Shown here piece by piece: positions 33,331 to 44,722 of a DNA stretch of 64,000 nt. Positions within the stretch are counted from its first letter, which is position 1; every line of letters begins with the position of its first letter. Under the pieces are notes generated by a model. It was not told the origin of the DNA. It saw only the letters and a list, made by a program, of their open reading frames with translations, and ran no database searches. The stretch is from Melieria omissa. Taxonomy: Eukaryota > Arthropoda > Insecta > Diptera > Ulidiidae. Position numbers and translations under genes: made by a program. The stretch is from NCBI GenBank assembly GCA_963971225.1, contig OZ020270.1, forward strand, positions 71,502,432 through 71,566,431, in the 5' to 3' direction.

Positions 33331-33687
33331 AAGAGCTTTTGCCAAGAAACATTGAATCTAAATATGTATGGGCTCCAAAAAGCGAACTGTAGTTGGAACT
33401 GTGCCTTTTTGATTTAATGCAATCAGTTTTACTATAAGTCCACCAATTTCCTGGTTTTTATTTATTTTGCACCTCAAAGTTTTTAAAAGAATTTACAAAT
33501 GGAGAAATGCTTTAAACGACAAGGTGTGATTGTTTTTTGTTTTATAAATAAATAATTAAATGCATATTTTAAAAAAATTGCTAGTTTTGGTAATTTTTTT
33601 TTAGAAACTTGGTAATTTTTTTCGTTTTGTTTGTGGCAACGCTGCGTGGGATGATTGGGAGATGAAAACGATGTGCTGTTGTTGTTG

Positions 33688-36672
33688 TTATTTTTTTTTT
33701 TTTTTTTTTTTAACAGGAACAAACGCGCAGGGGATGACCCCTATTAATGCGAAGCATTGCGTTGGTTCAGGAAGGATATAAAGGTTAGGAGATAGGGTTA
33801 TGAGTGAAGTGGTTATGGACTCTTGCCTTGAACCCATCGAGATCGTGCTGGGGAAAATATCCGCAGGGAGACCATTCCACAACCGCGCTGTACGGGCCAG
33901 AAACGAACTTTCCCTGTAGTGCGTAGTGCGCTGGAACATCGTTTCGACGTGGAAAGCATGGGCGCCAGTGTTCAAACGGGTTGCCCGGGGGAATACCCGG
34001 AGTGATGGCATCAAGTTGCTCATCTCCACTGAGCAGTTACCGAAAAAGTATCGGTAAAATAACACCACACATGCCACGTTTCGACGATGTTCCAAGGAGT
34101 CAATAGAGCTGGATGCCCTACTGTCCCCTATAAGTTTAATCGCACGGTTTTGCACCCGATCGAGGAGCTCCAAATGGGTTTTTGAAGCCCCCGCCCAGAG
34201 GTGCGAGTTAAACTCCATTTTAGGTCGGATATAGGTGGTGTAAATAATGCGGAGATCAGACGGAGTGAAATATTTTTTGCACCGCTTTAGGAAGCCTAGG
34301 CACTTGGCTGCTTCTTTCGACACGCCAAAAATATGATCGTTCCAACGAAGATCGTTCTTAATGGACATGCCCAGAACATCAAGAGCTGCCGATTCCGCAA
34401 TACCCACACCACCCATAACCAGGGATGTTTTGGAATGTGGGGAGACTCGTTTGTGGGATAACAGGCAACATTGGGTCTTGCGGGGATTAAAATCGACCCT
34501 GTTCACTTGACCCCACTTGGAGATTGTTTGTAGGTCGCTATTAAGTGTGTCATTCATACGGCGCCGTTCTCTCTCAATCTCCACAGAGCTGGGACGCTTT
34601 GTGAAAGAGTATGAATGACAAATGGTGCTGTCATCCGCAAACGAGTAGATGGGATTCTTCGTCGACGACAGCAGGTCGTTGATGAAGATCAGGAAGAGGG
34701 TTGGAGAAAGGACCGAACCCTGCGGCACTCCCGCGCTAAGGGAATGCTTTTCCGAGGCTATGCCGTCTACTACAACACGAATAGAGCGATCATAGAGGAA
34801 GCTCGTAATCCAACGAGAGAAGGTACTACCGACACCATAGGCAATCAATTTTGACACGAGTGCTTTATGCCACACCCGGTCAAAGGCCTTGGAAATATCC
34901 AATGCAACAACCTTGCTTTCACCGAGATTTAGAATGCTATGGTTCCATTTCTCGGTGAGGACCGCCATAAGGTCTCCCGTCGATCGTTGTCTTCGGAAGC
35001 CGTATTGGCGGTCACTTAGCAGTCTATTGTGCTCCAGATATTTCACAAGGTTGAAGTTTACAATGCTTTCCATTACTTTGGAAAGCACCGAACAGATTGC
35101 TATAGGTCGGTAGTTCGCAGGGTCAGTAGTCTTGCCTTTTTTAGGAACTGGTTGAACATTTGCTACCTTCCAACATGTCGGAAATACCCCTGTGGTGTAT
35201 GACATGTTGAAAAGTTTGCGTAATGGACAAGCCAGTGAGGTAGCGCACTTTTGCAAAACAAGGGCTGGAATGCCGTCCGGCCCTGAAGCCTTATTTACAT
35301 CGAGATTTGCAAGCACTCTTTTAACTACCCGCGTTCGAAAATGAATTTCTGGCATAGAGCAAGATACGTTCTCGACTACGGGTAGTGGTTGATCGCTGGG
35401 GGGCAGGGAGGAATTCTCTGCGAAAATTTTAGCCAACAAATTAGCTTTATCAACCGAGTGAGTGATGATTTGATCATTGTTAAGAAGAGTTGGAATTGAA
35501 GATGATGTTTGGTTCTTCACCTTCTTAACGAATGACCAAAAGTTCTTACTACCACGTTGGCATTGAAGAACTTTTTTCCTTTGGCGCTGTTCGTGCAGAA
35601 ACTTTTGGCACCTTAGGATGGCATTGCATCGATTTCTAGCCTGTTTACGCAGCTGTTCAGTGGTGGCATTTTTATTTGCCTGCCATGCTCTGAAAGCTTC
35701 CTCTTTAGACCTGACAGCAATTCTGCATGTCTCATTAAACCATAGATTGTCCTTAGGTTTAATGCAAATTAACTTATTGGGGATGAAGGACCGCATTCCC
35801 AATAATATTATTTCTTCAACCATTTTGGCTGCGGCATTTATGTTTCTATCAAGAAAACACAATTTCCAGTTGAAGTGGACGAAAAATTCATTAAGTCCAC
35901 TCCAGTTAGCTTTATCATACATCCACACTAGGCGCTTCGGGGCTAGGGGCGAAGCATTGCGGATAGAAGAGTATGAGAAAGACGCCAAAATGGTGCAATG
36001 GTCTGAGTTTCCAAGAGGTGCGTGCATTTCAACATCATATTTTTCATGATGTGAAGTGAGAAAAAGGTCTAGAGTATTGAGAGCTTGCCCCGCAACGCAG
36101 GGGATATGCGTTGGTTCTTTCACTAATTGAGTCAAGTTATTAGACTCGGCAAAGAGCTCGACAAATAAGCCTTCAGGAGTTGTGTGGCTGGAATGGCGTA
36201 GCCAATTGGAATTATGAATATTGAAATCACCAGCAACTACAATTTCACTATTCGGATACGATTCCAGAATATGAGATATGGAATCAGAGAGAAGATCAAA
36301 CTTGTTATAAGTATAATCTCTCCCTGAATTCGGGCTTCTATAAAGGAAGCAAAAGTGCAGAATGTGCGACTGGATATTGAATTTAACCCACATGGAGCTA
36401 AATTCGGCATCCGTCGTGTAAAGTTGCTGCTGGCACTGGTACGCAACATTACTGCACACATAAAGGGCAAGACCCCTGTGGGGAGAGAATAATGGCAGTA
36501 AGTGGTACCCCGGGATGTGAAAATCCAGTGGATCTGCATCTTCACACACCTGGGTCTCGCCTAGTGCCATTATGTGGGGTTTATGGAGGTTAACGTACGC
36601 GTAAACTGCGAAAAAGTTCGCCCTAAGCCCGCGCACGTTACAAAAGGCTATGCGGAATTTATCCACCACCAT
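33688..36672 (-). CDS. LINE endonuclease-reverse transcriptase, 994-codon open frame
   Basis: The ATG at 36670-36672 opens MVVDKFRIAFCNVRGL, the start of an AP-type endonuclease (VAGDFNIHN, SDHC). RT follows with KASGPDGIPALVL, GFRRQRSTGDL, VPQGSVLSPTLF and the catalytic SFADDSTI. The C-terminal part ends in the common ARLWNGLPADIFP. Just after this, near 33865, the frame leaves the expected family ending: the next frame gives a short basic tail (DLDGFKARVHNHF) and a normal stop, while the present frame runs through the 3' UTR into the poly(A) as lysines. A one-base slip there is likely. Apart from this the protein is intact, so the copy is young. Confidence 0.88.
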   Translation of the reverse strand: MVVDKFRIAFCNVRGLRANFFAVYAYVNLHKPHIMALGETQVCEDADPLDFHIPGYHLLPLFSPHRGLALYVCSNVAYQCQQQLYTTDAEFSSMWVKFNIQSHILHFCFLYRSPNSGRDYTYNKFDLLSDSISHILESYPNSEIVVAGDFNIHNSNWLRHSSHTTPEGLFVELFAESNNLTQLVKEPTHIPCVAGQALNTLDLFLTSHHEKYDVEMHAPLGNSDHCTILASFSYSSIRNASPLAPKRLVWMYDKANWSGLNEFFVHFNWKLCFLDRNINAAAKMVEEIILLGMRSFIPNKLICIKPKDNLWFNETCRIAVRSKEEAFRAWQANKNATTEQLRKQARNRCNAILRCQKFLHEQRQRKKVLQCQRGSKNFWSFVKKVKNQTSSSIPTLLNNDQIITHSVDKANLLAKIFAENSSLPPSDQPLPVVENVSCSMPEIHFRTRVVKRVLANLDVNKASGPDGIPALVLQKCATSLACPLRKLFNMSYTTGVFPTCWKVANVQPVPKKGKTTDPANYRPIAICSVLSKVMESIVNFNLVKYLEHNRLLSDRQYGFRRQRSTGDLMAVLTEKWNHSILNLGESKVVALDISKAFDRVWHKALVSKLIAYGVGSTFSRWITSFLYDRSIRVVVDGIASEKHSLSAGVPQGSVLSPTLFLIFINDLLSSTKNPIYSFADDSTICHSYSFTKRPSSVEIERERRRMNDTLNSDLQTISKWGQVNRVDFNPRKTQCCLLSHKRVSPHSKTSLVMGGVGIAESAALDVLGMSIKNDLRWNDHIFGVSKEAAKCLGFLKRCKKYFTPSDLRIIYTTYIRPKMEFNSHLWAGASKTHLELLDRVQNRAIKLIGDSRASSSIDSLEHRRNVACVVLFYRYFFGNCSVEMSNLMPSLRVFPRATRLNTGAHAFHVETMFQRTTHYRESSFLARTARLWNGLPADIFPSTISMGSRQESITTSLITLSPNLYILPEPTQCFALIGVIPCAFVPVKKKKKKK

Positions 36673-37132
36673 GGTCTGGATGGGCTAAAGATCAAGGAAA
36701 GTAGCTGGGAATGAGATCTGCCGACCTAAGAAATTGATGATGCTCTGTGGTAAGTGTTATGCCTTTACCACAGAACAGTCAATTTCTCAATGTCGAACAG
36801 GACCGCATGTAGCGCTACTGAGAACGGACAGAGGAGGGAAACACGGAAAAACGAACCACAAACAACACATCGCGAGCAGGGGTCATTGCGGCGGACGGCG
36901 ACATCGAGTAACGGCCCTTGACGGCTTTCCAATGGCCACGCTTTTAATTTTTATATTGATTTGACAACAATCCACGCAAATTTATTAAGTTGACACACGC
37001 GGGGCTGCATACACCGAGTTAAAAGACAAACACACAGGCGGACGAACATTAAAACACGCGCGAGACGGACAGAAACATTAAAAGACCACGAGCACAAAAA
37101 GGCACGTCTGCCCACGCGTAACTGTGTTGTTT
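33690..37132 (-). mobile_element. CR1/Jockey-group non-LTR retrotransposon, near full length
   Basis: The minus-strand element ends in a poly(A) run (T-run at about 33691-33711), has one long ORF (36672-33688) and a GC-richer leader of about 460 bp up to about 37132. It sits in a GTTGTTGTT tract of the P-like element, and the short repeats GTTGTTGTTGTTA and GTGTTGTTTA at its two sides may be the target copies. No separate ORF1 was seen. Confidence 0.85.
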
Positions 37133-38707
37133 AACTCGCTTGCGAAATACTGAAATTGTAAAACGAGATCAATTTTCTTGCGGCTGGCTTTTGTTCTTTT
37201 TCTATAAGCCTGCACGGCGTCCCATATCTCAAATAAAATAAAATATGGCTGGCATGGGGACCTATATGATCGCTACAGGCAATACATAAATATATAATAA
37301 GTAATCAACAAAGACATTAAAAAAGGGAAATTGGAAAGAAAGGAAGACGTTTTTATTAGCCCGTAATAATTTTCCGTCCCGTTCTTTGGAGCTTTTTTTA
37401 CTGCCCACATATAATGCTTGTTTAAAAGAACTAAAATAAGAAAATCTAATATTGTAAATTTATGGTAACATCATTACCCATGGAAGGTGCAGAATATTTA
37501 TACTATTCTTAAATGCAGGCATTCCTAAATCACATTTTCTTATGACAAAATGCTTGTCTTATTATTTTTTTCTTTATTTAGTGCTTAAGTAGTCCTTTCG
37601 CCATATTGAAAGTCAATAGACCTATTAAATTATATTTTTCCATACAATCTCTTAACCCTTGGTTTGTTCGTTAGATTTCGATTTAATAACAAAATTAAAA
37701 CACATATCTAATTATTTTTGATTTCAAGTGTTTTCACGAATTTTGAAGTCAATATGCTTATCAGTTAATTTTTTTTCGTAATTTTCCCATATTCGCAAAA
37801 TTGTAATCAACCATTTGAAAATATAAACAAATAATTTTACTTCGAACTCGCCACGTTAAAATATTTGTAAACATTTTAAATCGGGATCAACCACCAAATT
37901 TTAAAATTGGCCAGCAAAAAGCCATACACCACAAAGATTCGTTTGATGGTAATATGATAGAAATTTGTACAGCAAAACCAATCGGCAACATAAAAAAGCA
38001 TACACAGAATAAACGACAACAACAAAAACATTAGCGAATCCCGAATCACCTTCGTTGAAACGACGATTACGACGACGATTTTACGTGGTAGTCTCTTAAG
38101 AGATATAACCCTGCAAGGACAGTGACCATCATTTCATCAATCATATGACAATCACATGTGATGAAATTTCGATCACAATCTCCATCATTTTTCCACTAGC
38201 AGTGTGAAAAATGTGATAGGTATTTCTGTGTCCATGTGATTCTGCATCACCTTCGTACATAGGCGATTTAAAACGTGGTCCAACATATAGTTGCCTCACT
38301 CACGCTAATCAGCAATGATCAAATCCCAATCAGGTGTGATTAGATGCGCATCTCCCTCACGAGTGATATCAAATCGTATCACACTTGACGCATAAACCTA
38401 TCACAGCTGATTGAAAATAAAAAGTCTTGGCATTTTAATATTTCCTTTGTTTATTTTTATAACAAAGGTTTTTTATTATTAAAAAATAAATAATTTGAAA
38501 TTGAATTGAATTCATTTTTGAAACTTACACATTTATAGTACGAAACAAAATAATGAAATTATTCAAAATTTTCGAAATATAAATAAATTAAATTCACCCA
38601 CAGTCCACGACATTTTCGAGGTTAGGAGCACTAGGGCTGAACACAATGTGCAAAGATTCAATGAAAAGAACGCTAACATTAACATCTTCTACTTTAAATA
38701 AAATTTA

Positions 38708-39301
38708 CAGCCTGATTCTGTGCATTCTTGACAAATTTTTTATCAAGAAATTTTGTCAAGATTTTTATCAAGCAAAAGCTTTGCTCGTATTCTGATCCAA
38801 CATTGATAAAGTAAAAAGCTCATTTAATTCAACATAAGGTGAATATGCGACAGTTGTTAAATTGTCAAAAAATAAGACAAACAGTTTAAGTACAGTAAGT
38901 TTTGCAAAAAAAAACCGGCCTTGATAGCCCAGCGGGTACGCGCTGGCTTCTCATACCGAGCGCCCTTGGATCGAATCCTGGCTGGGCTGGAAATAAGTTC
39001 GTGCGTTTTTTTCAATAGTTTCATCACAATAGGCGCTTTTTGCATACAAAAAATAATTCGTGGGAGGTAACGGCATTTTTTTTTTATTTTCTCTGATGTA
39101 AAAGTGTAAACATGCACAATTCTTCCATTTTCAATAGGCAAAATTTCAATTTGTATGCTGTTGTCAATAGCATTCAAACTTTTGACAATTTATCAAGAAA
39201 AGAGCTTTTATTTTTGGGATAGAATACCGATTCTTGACAAATAATAAAAACTTGACAAATAGTCAATATGGTGAATTTATCAAGTGTACAGAATCGGGCT
39301 G
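38708..39301. mobile_element. TTA-flanked MITE containing a tRNA-like insert
   Basis: Inverted ends CAGCCTGATTCTGTGCA and its inverse (TGTACAGAATCGGGCTG) are flanked by TTA on both sides (38705-38707, 39302-39304). The internal words TTGACAAATTTTTTATCAAG form further inverted repeats. No coding sequence; superfamily is suggested only by the 3-bp target copy. Confidence 0.75.
38918..38990 (+). other. tRNA-like (SINE head) sequence with A and B boxes
   Basis: TAGCCCAGCGGG (38925-38936) fits the pol III A box and GGATCGAATCC (38968-38978) the B box, at the normal spacing. The word CTCATAC stands where an anticodon loop would be, hinting at a methionine tRNA origin. Acceptor and anticodon stems do not pair well, so it is not a working tRNA gene. 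It may be the head of a SINE that entered the surrounding MITE. Confidence 0.55.
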
Positions 39302-39304
39302 TTA

Positions 39305-40753
39305 ATGTACATATTTATTACAAAAAGAATAAACGATTTTACTTATCTTTTTTTAACTTTTTCACCGCTGACCTGCTTTTGACACACTTTTGTTTCACTT
39401 TTCACAATTTGACATTTACGTCATGGGCGCAAGCGTCATAACGGCACGTGCCGTATGTACTTAAAAATTTCCTTTGTAAATGTTTATGTGTTAGTTTCAG
39501 CGAGAATTTTTGTAAATGTGTTGAAGTTTCGATCACACGCGAGTTTTGTTCGTCGTTTTGAAGAGAAATAAAAGATGAATTCTCTTAATTAAAACGAACT
39601 TTATTGCAAAGGCGAAATCGTACACCGACTGTCGCCTGTCAATGGTAAATCCAGAGCAGCGATTAAGCGATGTGAAACTGGGAGAGTAAGCCGATTTTTG
39701 TGCGTTTTTTGCAATTCACGCACACAGTCCGTATGTGTTGGCAGTGATCAGCTTTCCACTGTGTCTGATCTTTTCCCGATTTTAGGGATTAGGGATTCCT
39801 TACAATTATTTGCTTTTTAAAGTATGTTCTCATTAATTTTCTGGATTAAATGCCAACACATGAACTTTTTTGTTTTAATTATGTAAATATTAATGAAAAA
39901 TATACCAAAGAACACAAAGCTAAATGCATTGAATATGACAGGGTCAATTGCCATCCTTTGTATTTCGCATTTCTTCATTTAGCGAATCTCTAACGATCAG
40001 GTATGATTTTTTGGTAAATGCTGTAGTTCGCATTCTCATTATGAATTTATATTTCTCATTTTGAATTTACGCATTCTCATTACGAATTTATATTTCTCAT
40101 TTTGAATTTACGCTTTCTCATTACGAATTTATATTTCTCATTTTGCATTTACGCATTCTCATTACGAATTTATATTTCTCCTTTTGAATTTACGCATTCT
40201 CATTTTGAGGTTGAAAAGGTGTAGTCGAAAAAAGATAAGCCATACATAAGTTCATGTGCAGGCTGTTCCCGTGTGCGACTATTTTGATCAGCGCTAACGA
40301 CTGCGATGATAAACGAATCTGGGACCACCATATAACTGTTCAGTCATCAACAAACCTCGACGCACGATATACAGTTACTTATATTCTATATTTTTGATAT
40401 TTATAATAGTAAGAAAATCCAAATAAAACAAGTTATAATGTAATAATTGTCATAAAGTGATAATTTTTTCAAGTTTTTAAAGAACACATTCGCTCCATTT
40501 GAAATTTGCAAGGCTACGCTCAAAGTGAAGCATGGAAATAAAAAGGTGAAATTAAAATCAGTCAATCACTCAATAATGGTGATGGTTAAGAATGCATAAT
40601 ATAATATAAAATATATTTTAAATTTGGTCTGCATTGAATGCCAATTGCTTTTCTAAGTAATTTTTTATTTTCTGTAAATACGACTAGAAATATTTTTTGC
40701 TTTCTGTAAATATTTCGTATTTGTAATGTAAAAAATACGCTGTGACTGTTTTT
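39305..40753. other. No gene seen; AT-rich with one tandem repeat
   Basis: Apart from the 41-bp repeats at 40033-40205 I see no transposon ends or coding frames. Confidence 0.45.
40033..40205. repeat. Tandem repeat, about four 41-bp units
   Basis: Units read like GCATTCTCATTACGAATTTA followed by TATTTCTCATTTTGAATTTAC, with few differences between units. Confidence 0.85.
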
Positions 40754-40764
40754 GTTGTACTAAA

Positions 40765-40973
40765 TAATAATAATAATTGATTGGCACGACAGCCCGCTTA
40801 CGCGAGACTAAGGCCTAGCTTCCCGCAACCACCTGTGTTGTGCGTGTGAATTTTGTACGCGGGTGGAAGGGACCTACAGTTTTATACCGGTTCCGAACGG
40901 CAGGTTGGGAGCTTTTTCATAGGCAATTTTTACTCTCAGAGGTTTGCCATTTCCAGCTGAGAGGACAGCCACC
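40765..40973 (-). mobile_element. tRNA-derived SINE, head-truncated copy 1
   Basis: It shares body and ATT-repeat tail with the copies at 44723 and 53682 but lacks the tRNA head. The 11-bp target copies GTTGTACTAAA at 40754-40764 and 40974-40984 show it inserted in this truncated form, as expected of LINE-driven 5' truncation. Confidence 0.85.
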
Positions 40974-41619
40974 GTTGTACTAAAACCTGCACTTATTCTT
41001 CGGTATATGCGCATAATTTCTTAAATATATGAACGCTTAAATTCCAGCTTATTATTAAGTAAACAAAAGTGCTTGTTTGAGGAATACATAAAACAAAGGG
41101 TATTTCCCTACAAGCTTATGTACTAGCAAAGAATATGATGTGTATAGAAGGCGCATCTGAGCACAAAAATTCAAATTTTTGTTTGCGAGCTTCATAGAGC
41201 GGGGGGAAGCCACAAAAGGGAAAGAGTGGTGCCAGCAGGAGAGCAAGCGCTTCAGTTTACGCTCATTGACTGTACGAACTGAAGCACGCGCTACAACAAA
41301 CACACATGAAGTGAAAGGTATCGATCTTCTGTGTACTTTGAGGCGTTGGTGGTTGTTTTGGTCACTCAATAATTTTTTGTGCAAATTTCTCACAGCAACA
41401 CAGCCAGCGCAATGATCGTCGTTTCAACGACGCCAATACTTTTTGTTGTTGTAGTTTTTGTGTGTATGCTTTTTTGTTTGGCGATTGGTTTTGCTCGAGA
41501 AAAATGTGACGTCAATATTGAACAGAATGTTTACTGCCATTATCAATCAAATCGCTGAGGCGTGCAGTCGTTTGTTGGCTTATGCTGAGCTTTGATTGAA
41601 TAATTGTAAACTTACAGGT

Positions 41620-42085
41620 ACTTAGACGTGGTTGATCCAGAATCAAAATTTAATCAAATATTTTTACTTGGCTCATTGCAAGAGAATTATTTGTTTGTAT
41701 TTTGACGTGGTTGATCCTACATTTCTTGCAAGTGTTTTTTGACGTGGTTGAACCAATTAAACCTTTATATAAATACTTAATTTTACTTGACTAGTTTCAA
41801 GTAGGATTATTTGTTTATATTCTGACGTGGTTGATCCTTACTTTAAATTTTGTGCAAGTGTTTTTTGACGTGGTTGAACCAATTAAACCTTTATATAAAT
41901 ACTTATTTTTACTTGACTAGTTTCAAGTAGAATTATTTGTTTATATTCTGACGTGGTTGATCCTTACTTTAAATTTTTTGCAAGTGTTTTTTGACGTGGT
42001 TGAACCAATTAATCCTTTATATAAATACTTATTTTTACTTGACTAGAAATATTTGTTTATATTTTGACGTGGTTGATCCTAATTT
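41620..42085 (+). repeat. Array of GACGTGGTTGATCC / GACGTGGTTGAACC motifs upstream of the P-type transposase
   Basis: The motif occurs eight times (about 41626, 41703, 41741, 41823, 41868, 41950, 41993 and 42065), alternating between the GATCC and GAACC forms within a tandem unit of about 125 bp. The unit also contains TTTTACTTGACTAGTTTCAAG and ACCTTTATATAAATACTTA. Related GATCAACCACC words occur near 37890 in the deleted P-like copy. It may be a transposase-binding or promoter array. Confidence 0.85.
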
Positions 42086-42100
42086 TTTTTACAATTCAAT

Positions 42101-44624
42101 ATGGCTTCAAAGCAAAGCAAAAATTCCTGCAAGTCTGAAATTCAATGCTGTGTGCCCAGTTGCAAAAAATCTAGACGTAATTATCCAAATTTGCGAATAT
42201 TTAAGTTTCCGGCTGCCGATTTGATTTTTGGTCAAATCTGGCGTGAGAAATGCAATATTGCATATGAAGATTACGACAAAAATCTTCATATTTGTAAAAA
42301 CAATTTTTCTAGTTCTTTCCTTGGCAAAAGAAAATTAAAACTCGATGCGATTCCAACTATAAATTTGGATGAGAACTGTCAGAATTCAGAAGAAGAATTT
42401 TTGGAACCTGAAAATTCAGTAAACAAATTACGTATTGTCGATGTAATGTGTATTAATTGCGAAAAAAAAATCAATTCGCTTTTACAAAAAGAAATACACT
42501 GATCTGTTAAGAAAATTTAAAAGAATTCAACAAAAGATGCGACGAGAAAAGCATCCTATTAAACTAAATAAGAATAAAAAAAATACACTGAAAAACTTGC
42601 AAAATACAATTGACTCGTTACCAAGAATAAGCAAAGAATCAAATTGTTTTGCAAATTGTTAACAAGTTCCAGGCCAAAGGAATACTCGGCTGATGTGAAA
42701 TATTTGGCACACAATTTTTTTTACATTTCCTAATCGACGTATTGCTTCCCGCGGAACAAGCTTAATTTGAATTTGCCGCATATTAGCACATTAAATCGAT
42801 GGGCCCCAATAAAGTTCCTTCAGCCTGGTTTTAAAAATAGCGCTTTCGAATCCATTAAGAATTTGTGTTTGTATTTAAAAGAAAAAAATGAAAATAGCAT
42901 AGTACTGTTAATGGATTAAATGGCGATTAAAAAAGAATTATGGTATAATGCGAAATTAGATTTAGTTGACGGGTTTGAATGCAATGGCTTTGAAAGAACA
43001 ACAAAAATTGGTAATCATGTGTGCGTGTTTATGCTCAAGTCCATGTTCTCCAGTAAAAGTTTTATTTTAAATTATTTCATATCTGAAAATGGACTAAATG
43101 CAGATAATCTGTGTAAAATAATTACAGAAAACTTAAAATAACTTAGTTCTTTTGAAATAACGGTCAAGGTGTTAATGTGTGATCAGGGATCTGCTAACAG
43201 AAAGTGCTTTACCAATTTCGGAGTGAGTCTGGAACGTCCTTTGTTTGAATTCAATAACCAAAAAGTTTTTGTTATGTTTGACTTTCCTCATTTAATTAAG
43301 TCATTAAGAAACGGTTTGCTGAAATGCGACTTAAAAACCCCAGATGGAGTAGTTAGTTTTAAGGTCGTACAGGAGCTGTGGGAAAAAGAAGAAAACTCCA
43401 AAACTAAAATGTGCCATAAGCTGACTAGGCAACATATATTCCCCAATGCATTCGAAAAAATGCGAGTTAAGCTTGCTACGCAAGTTTTTAGCAAAACAGT
43501 TCAAGCTGCAATAAAAAATATTTGCGACACCACTGGGTTCACAAAAAGTTCCAAAGTTTTAGCTTTATCTACAGCTGAGTTTATAAAAAAGTAGACCAAA
43601 TATTTGATTGCATGAATAGTGGATCCCTCTATTCGGATAATTGTTTTAGATCAGCTTTGCAATTAAATAATGAGTCGTAAATTTTATCAAGACTTTTTTG
43701 AATTATTTGGAAGAGGTTAAATTTATGGATGATAAAAAACGTGTTTTTGGTTTAGATGGAATGAAATTGTCCCTTAAAGCTGTTCTTTTAATCACTGATG
43801 AAGCATTAAGCAATAATCCACACAAATTTTTTATAACAACCAAGTCTTTTAACCAAGACAAACTGGAAAATACTTTTGCAATTTTAAGACAAAAAGGGGG
43901 CAATAACAGCAATCCTTCGGTTGCGGATCTTAATAACATTTTAGCCAGAATAATGGCCTCAAGGATTATTCGGTCAAGTGTAACGACTAATTGCGAAGAT
44001 ACTCAGGAACCTATGGATCAAATCCTATTACAAGCTGAGACGGACGAAACTGTTTTTTGTACTGATGAGGAGAAAGATAATGACGTCCAATTGTGTGATC
44101 TCGATTTCAGCAGTAATGAGTACGCTAATTATTTTTTCGATGACAACTTTGACAATCGAGCAGAAATTAACGTGGAGTTAGTTTAAATAAGATATTTTGT
44201 GGGATATGTTGCGTACAAAATTCTCTCAAAAATTAATTGTGACATATGTTTCCAAAGATTTAGAAAGGAAGATGAAGTTTTAACTGCGCCAAGTGAAATA
44301 TTTATATTCCATAAAAATTATCAATCGGTTACAGACTTTGGTAACCTATTAGCTCCTTCGGACTCCCTTATGGAAGCAAGCAAAAAACACATTCTGGTGT
44401 TTCACAGAATTTTTGAGTCGGAGCCTGAAAAAATTGGTATTAAGGCATATATATCCGACTCATGCAAGAATTCTACTCCCGAATGGTTCAGTGATGAATG
44501 CTGTGACAGTACATTAAAAATCCTAGATTTTTTTATTTTAGTTCTTTTACGCAAACATTGTATGTGGGCCATAAAAGAAGGAAGCTCCAAACAACGGAAG
44601 TTAAACATTATTGCGGGTCAATAA
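42101..44624 (+). pseudogene. P-element-type transposase (THAP9 family), decayed
   Basis: The ATG at 42101 opens a THAP domain: Cys at residues 16/17, 21 and 65, FKFP and W47. The fourth zinc ligand is Asn (residue 68) where His is expected. A stop follows at 42500-42502. Relics of the P transposase body continue in changing frames: YSADVKYLAHNFF (42690), LLMD then a stop (42905), VLMCDQGSANRKCF (43172), FDFPHLIKSLRNGLL (43280), QDKLENTFAILRQKG (43856) and the C-terminal block with INCDICFQRF and LLAPSDS (44230-44370). Several stops (for example 43139-43141 and 43592-43594) make it inactive. In live relatives the protein cuts the element with an RNase H-like core and uses GTP. Confidence 0.85.
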
Positions 44625-44722
44625 AGCAGCTCTTCCTTTGTTGTTTTTTTAATGTTTATTTGGAACTTCCTTTTTATAATTTACTGTCACAGCATTCATC
44701 AGGTAATCTGAAGAAGTAAATA

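Larger units (their letters stand above)
33640..38090 (+). mobile_element. Deleted P-like element, split by a LINE
   Basis: 33648-33690 and 37135-37300 align with the subterminal region seen at 49.5 and 50.0 kb (GGGATGATTGG..GATGTGCTGTTGTTG, then CTGAAATTGTAAAACGA and CCTGCACGGCGTC). The other end, 37960-38080, matches the inverse of 41410-41510 (AAAACCAATCGGCAAC; CGTTGAAACGACGATTACG). No transposase remains between. The element is cut by the LINE at 33690-37132. Confidence 0.65.
41111..44640 (+). mobile_element. P-superfamily transposon relic, plus copy
   Basis: The left terminal region (GTACTAGCAAAGAATATG near 41119, then AGAAGGCGCATCTGAGC) is the inverse of 51340-51405. After a subterminal stretch and a repeat array it leads into a decayed THAP-domain P-type transposase (42101-44624). 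Near 44640 the sequence turns into an inverted, shorter copy of itself, so the right end is not the original one. Confidence 0.8.

Noticed and set aside
38918..38990. A functional tRNA gene
   Set aside because: The A and B boxes are good, but the acceptor and anticodon stems do not pair and no terminator T-run follows directly, so I treat it as SINE-like.
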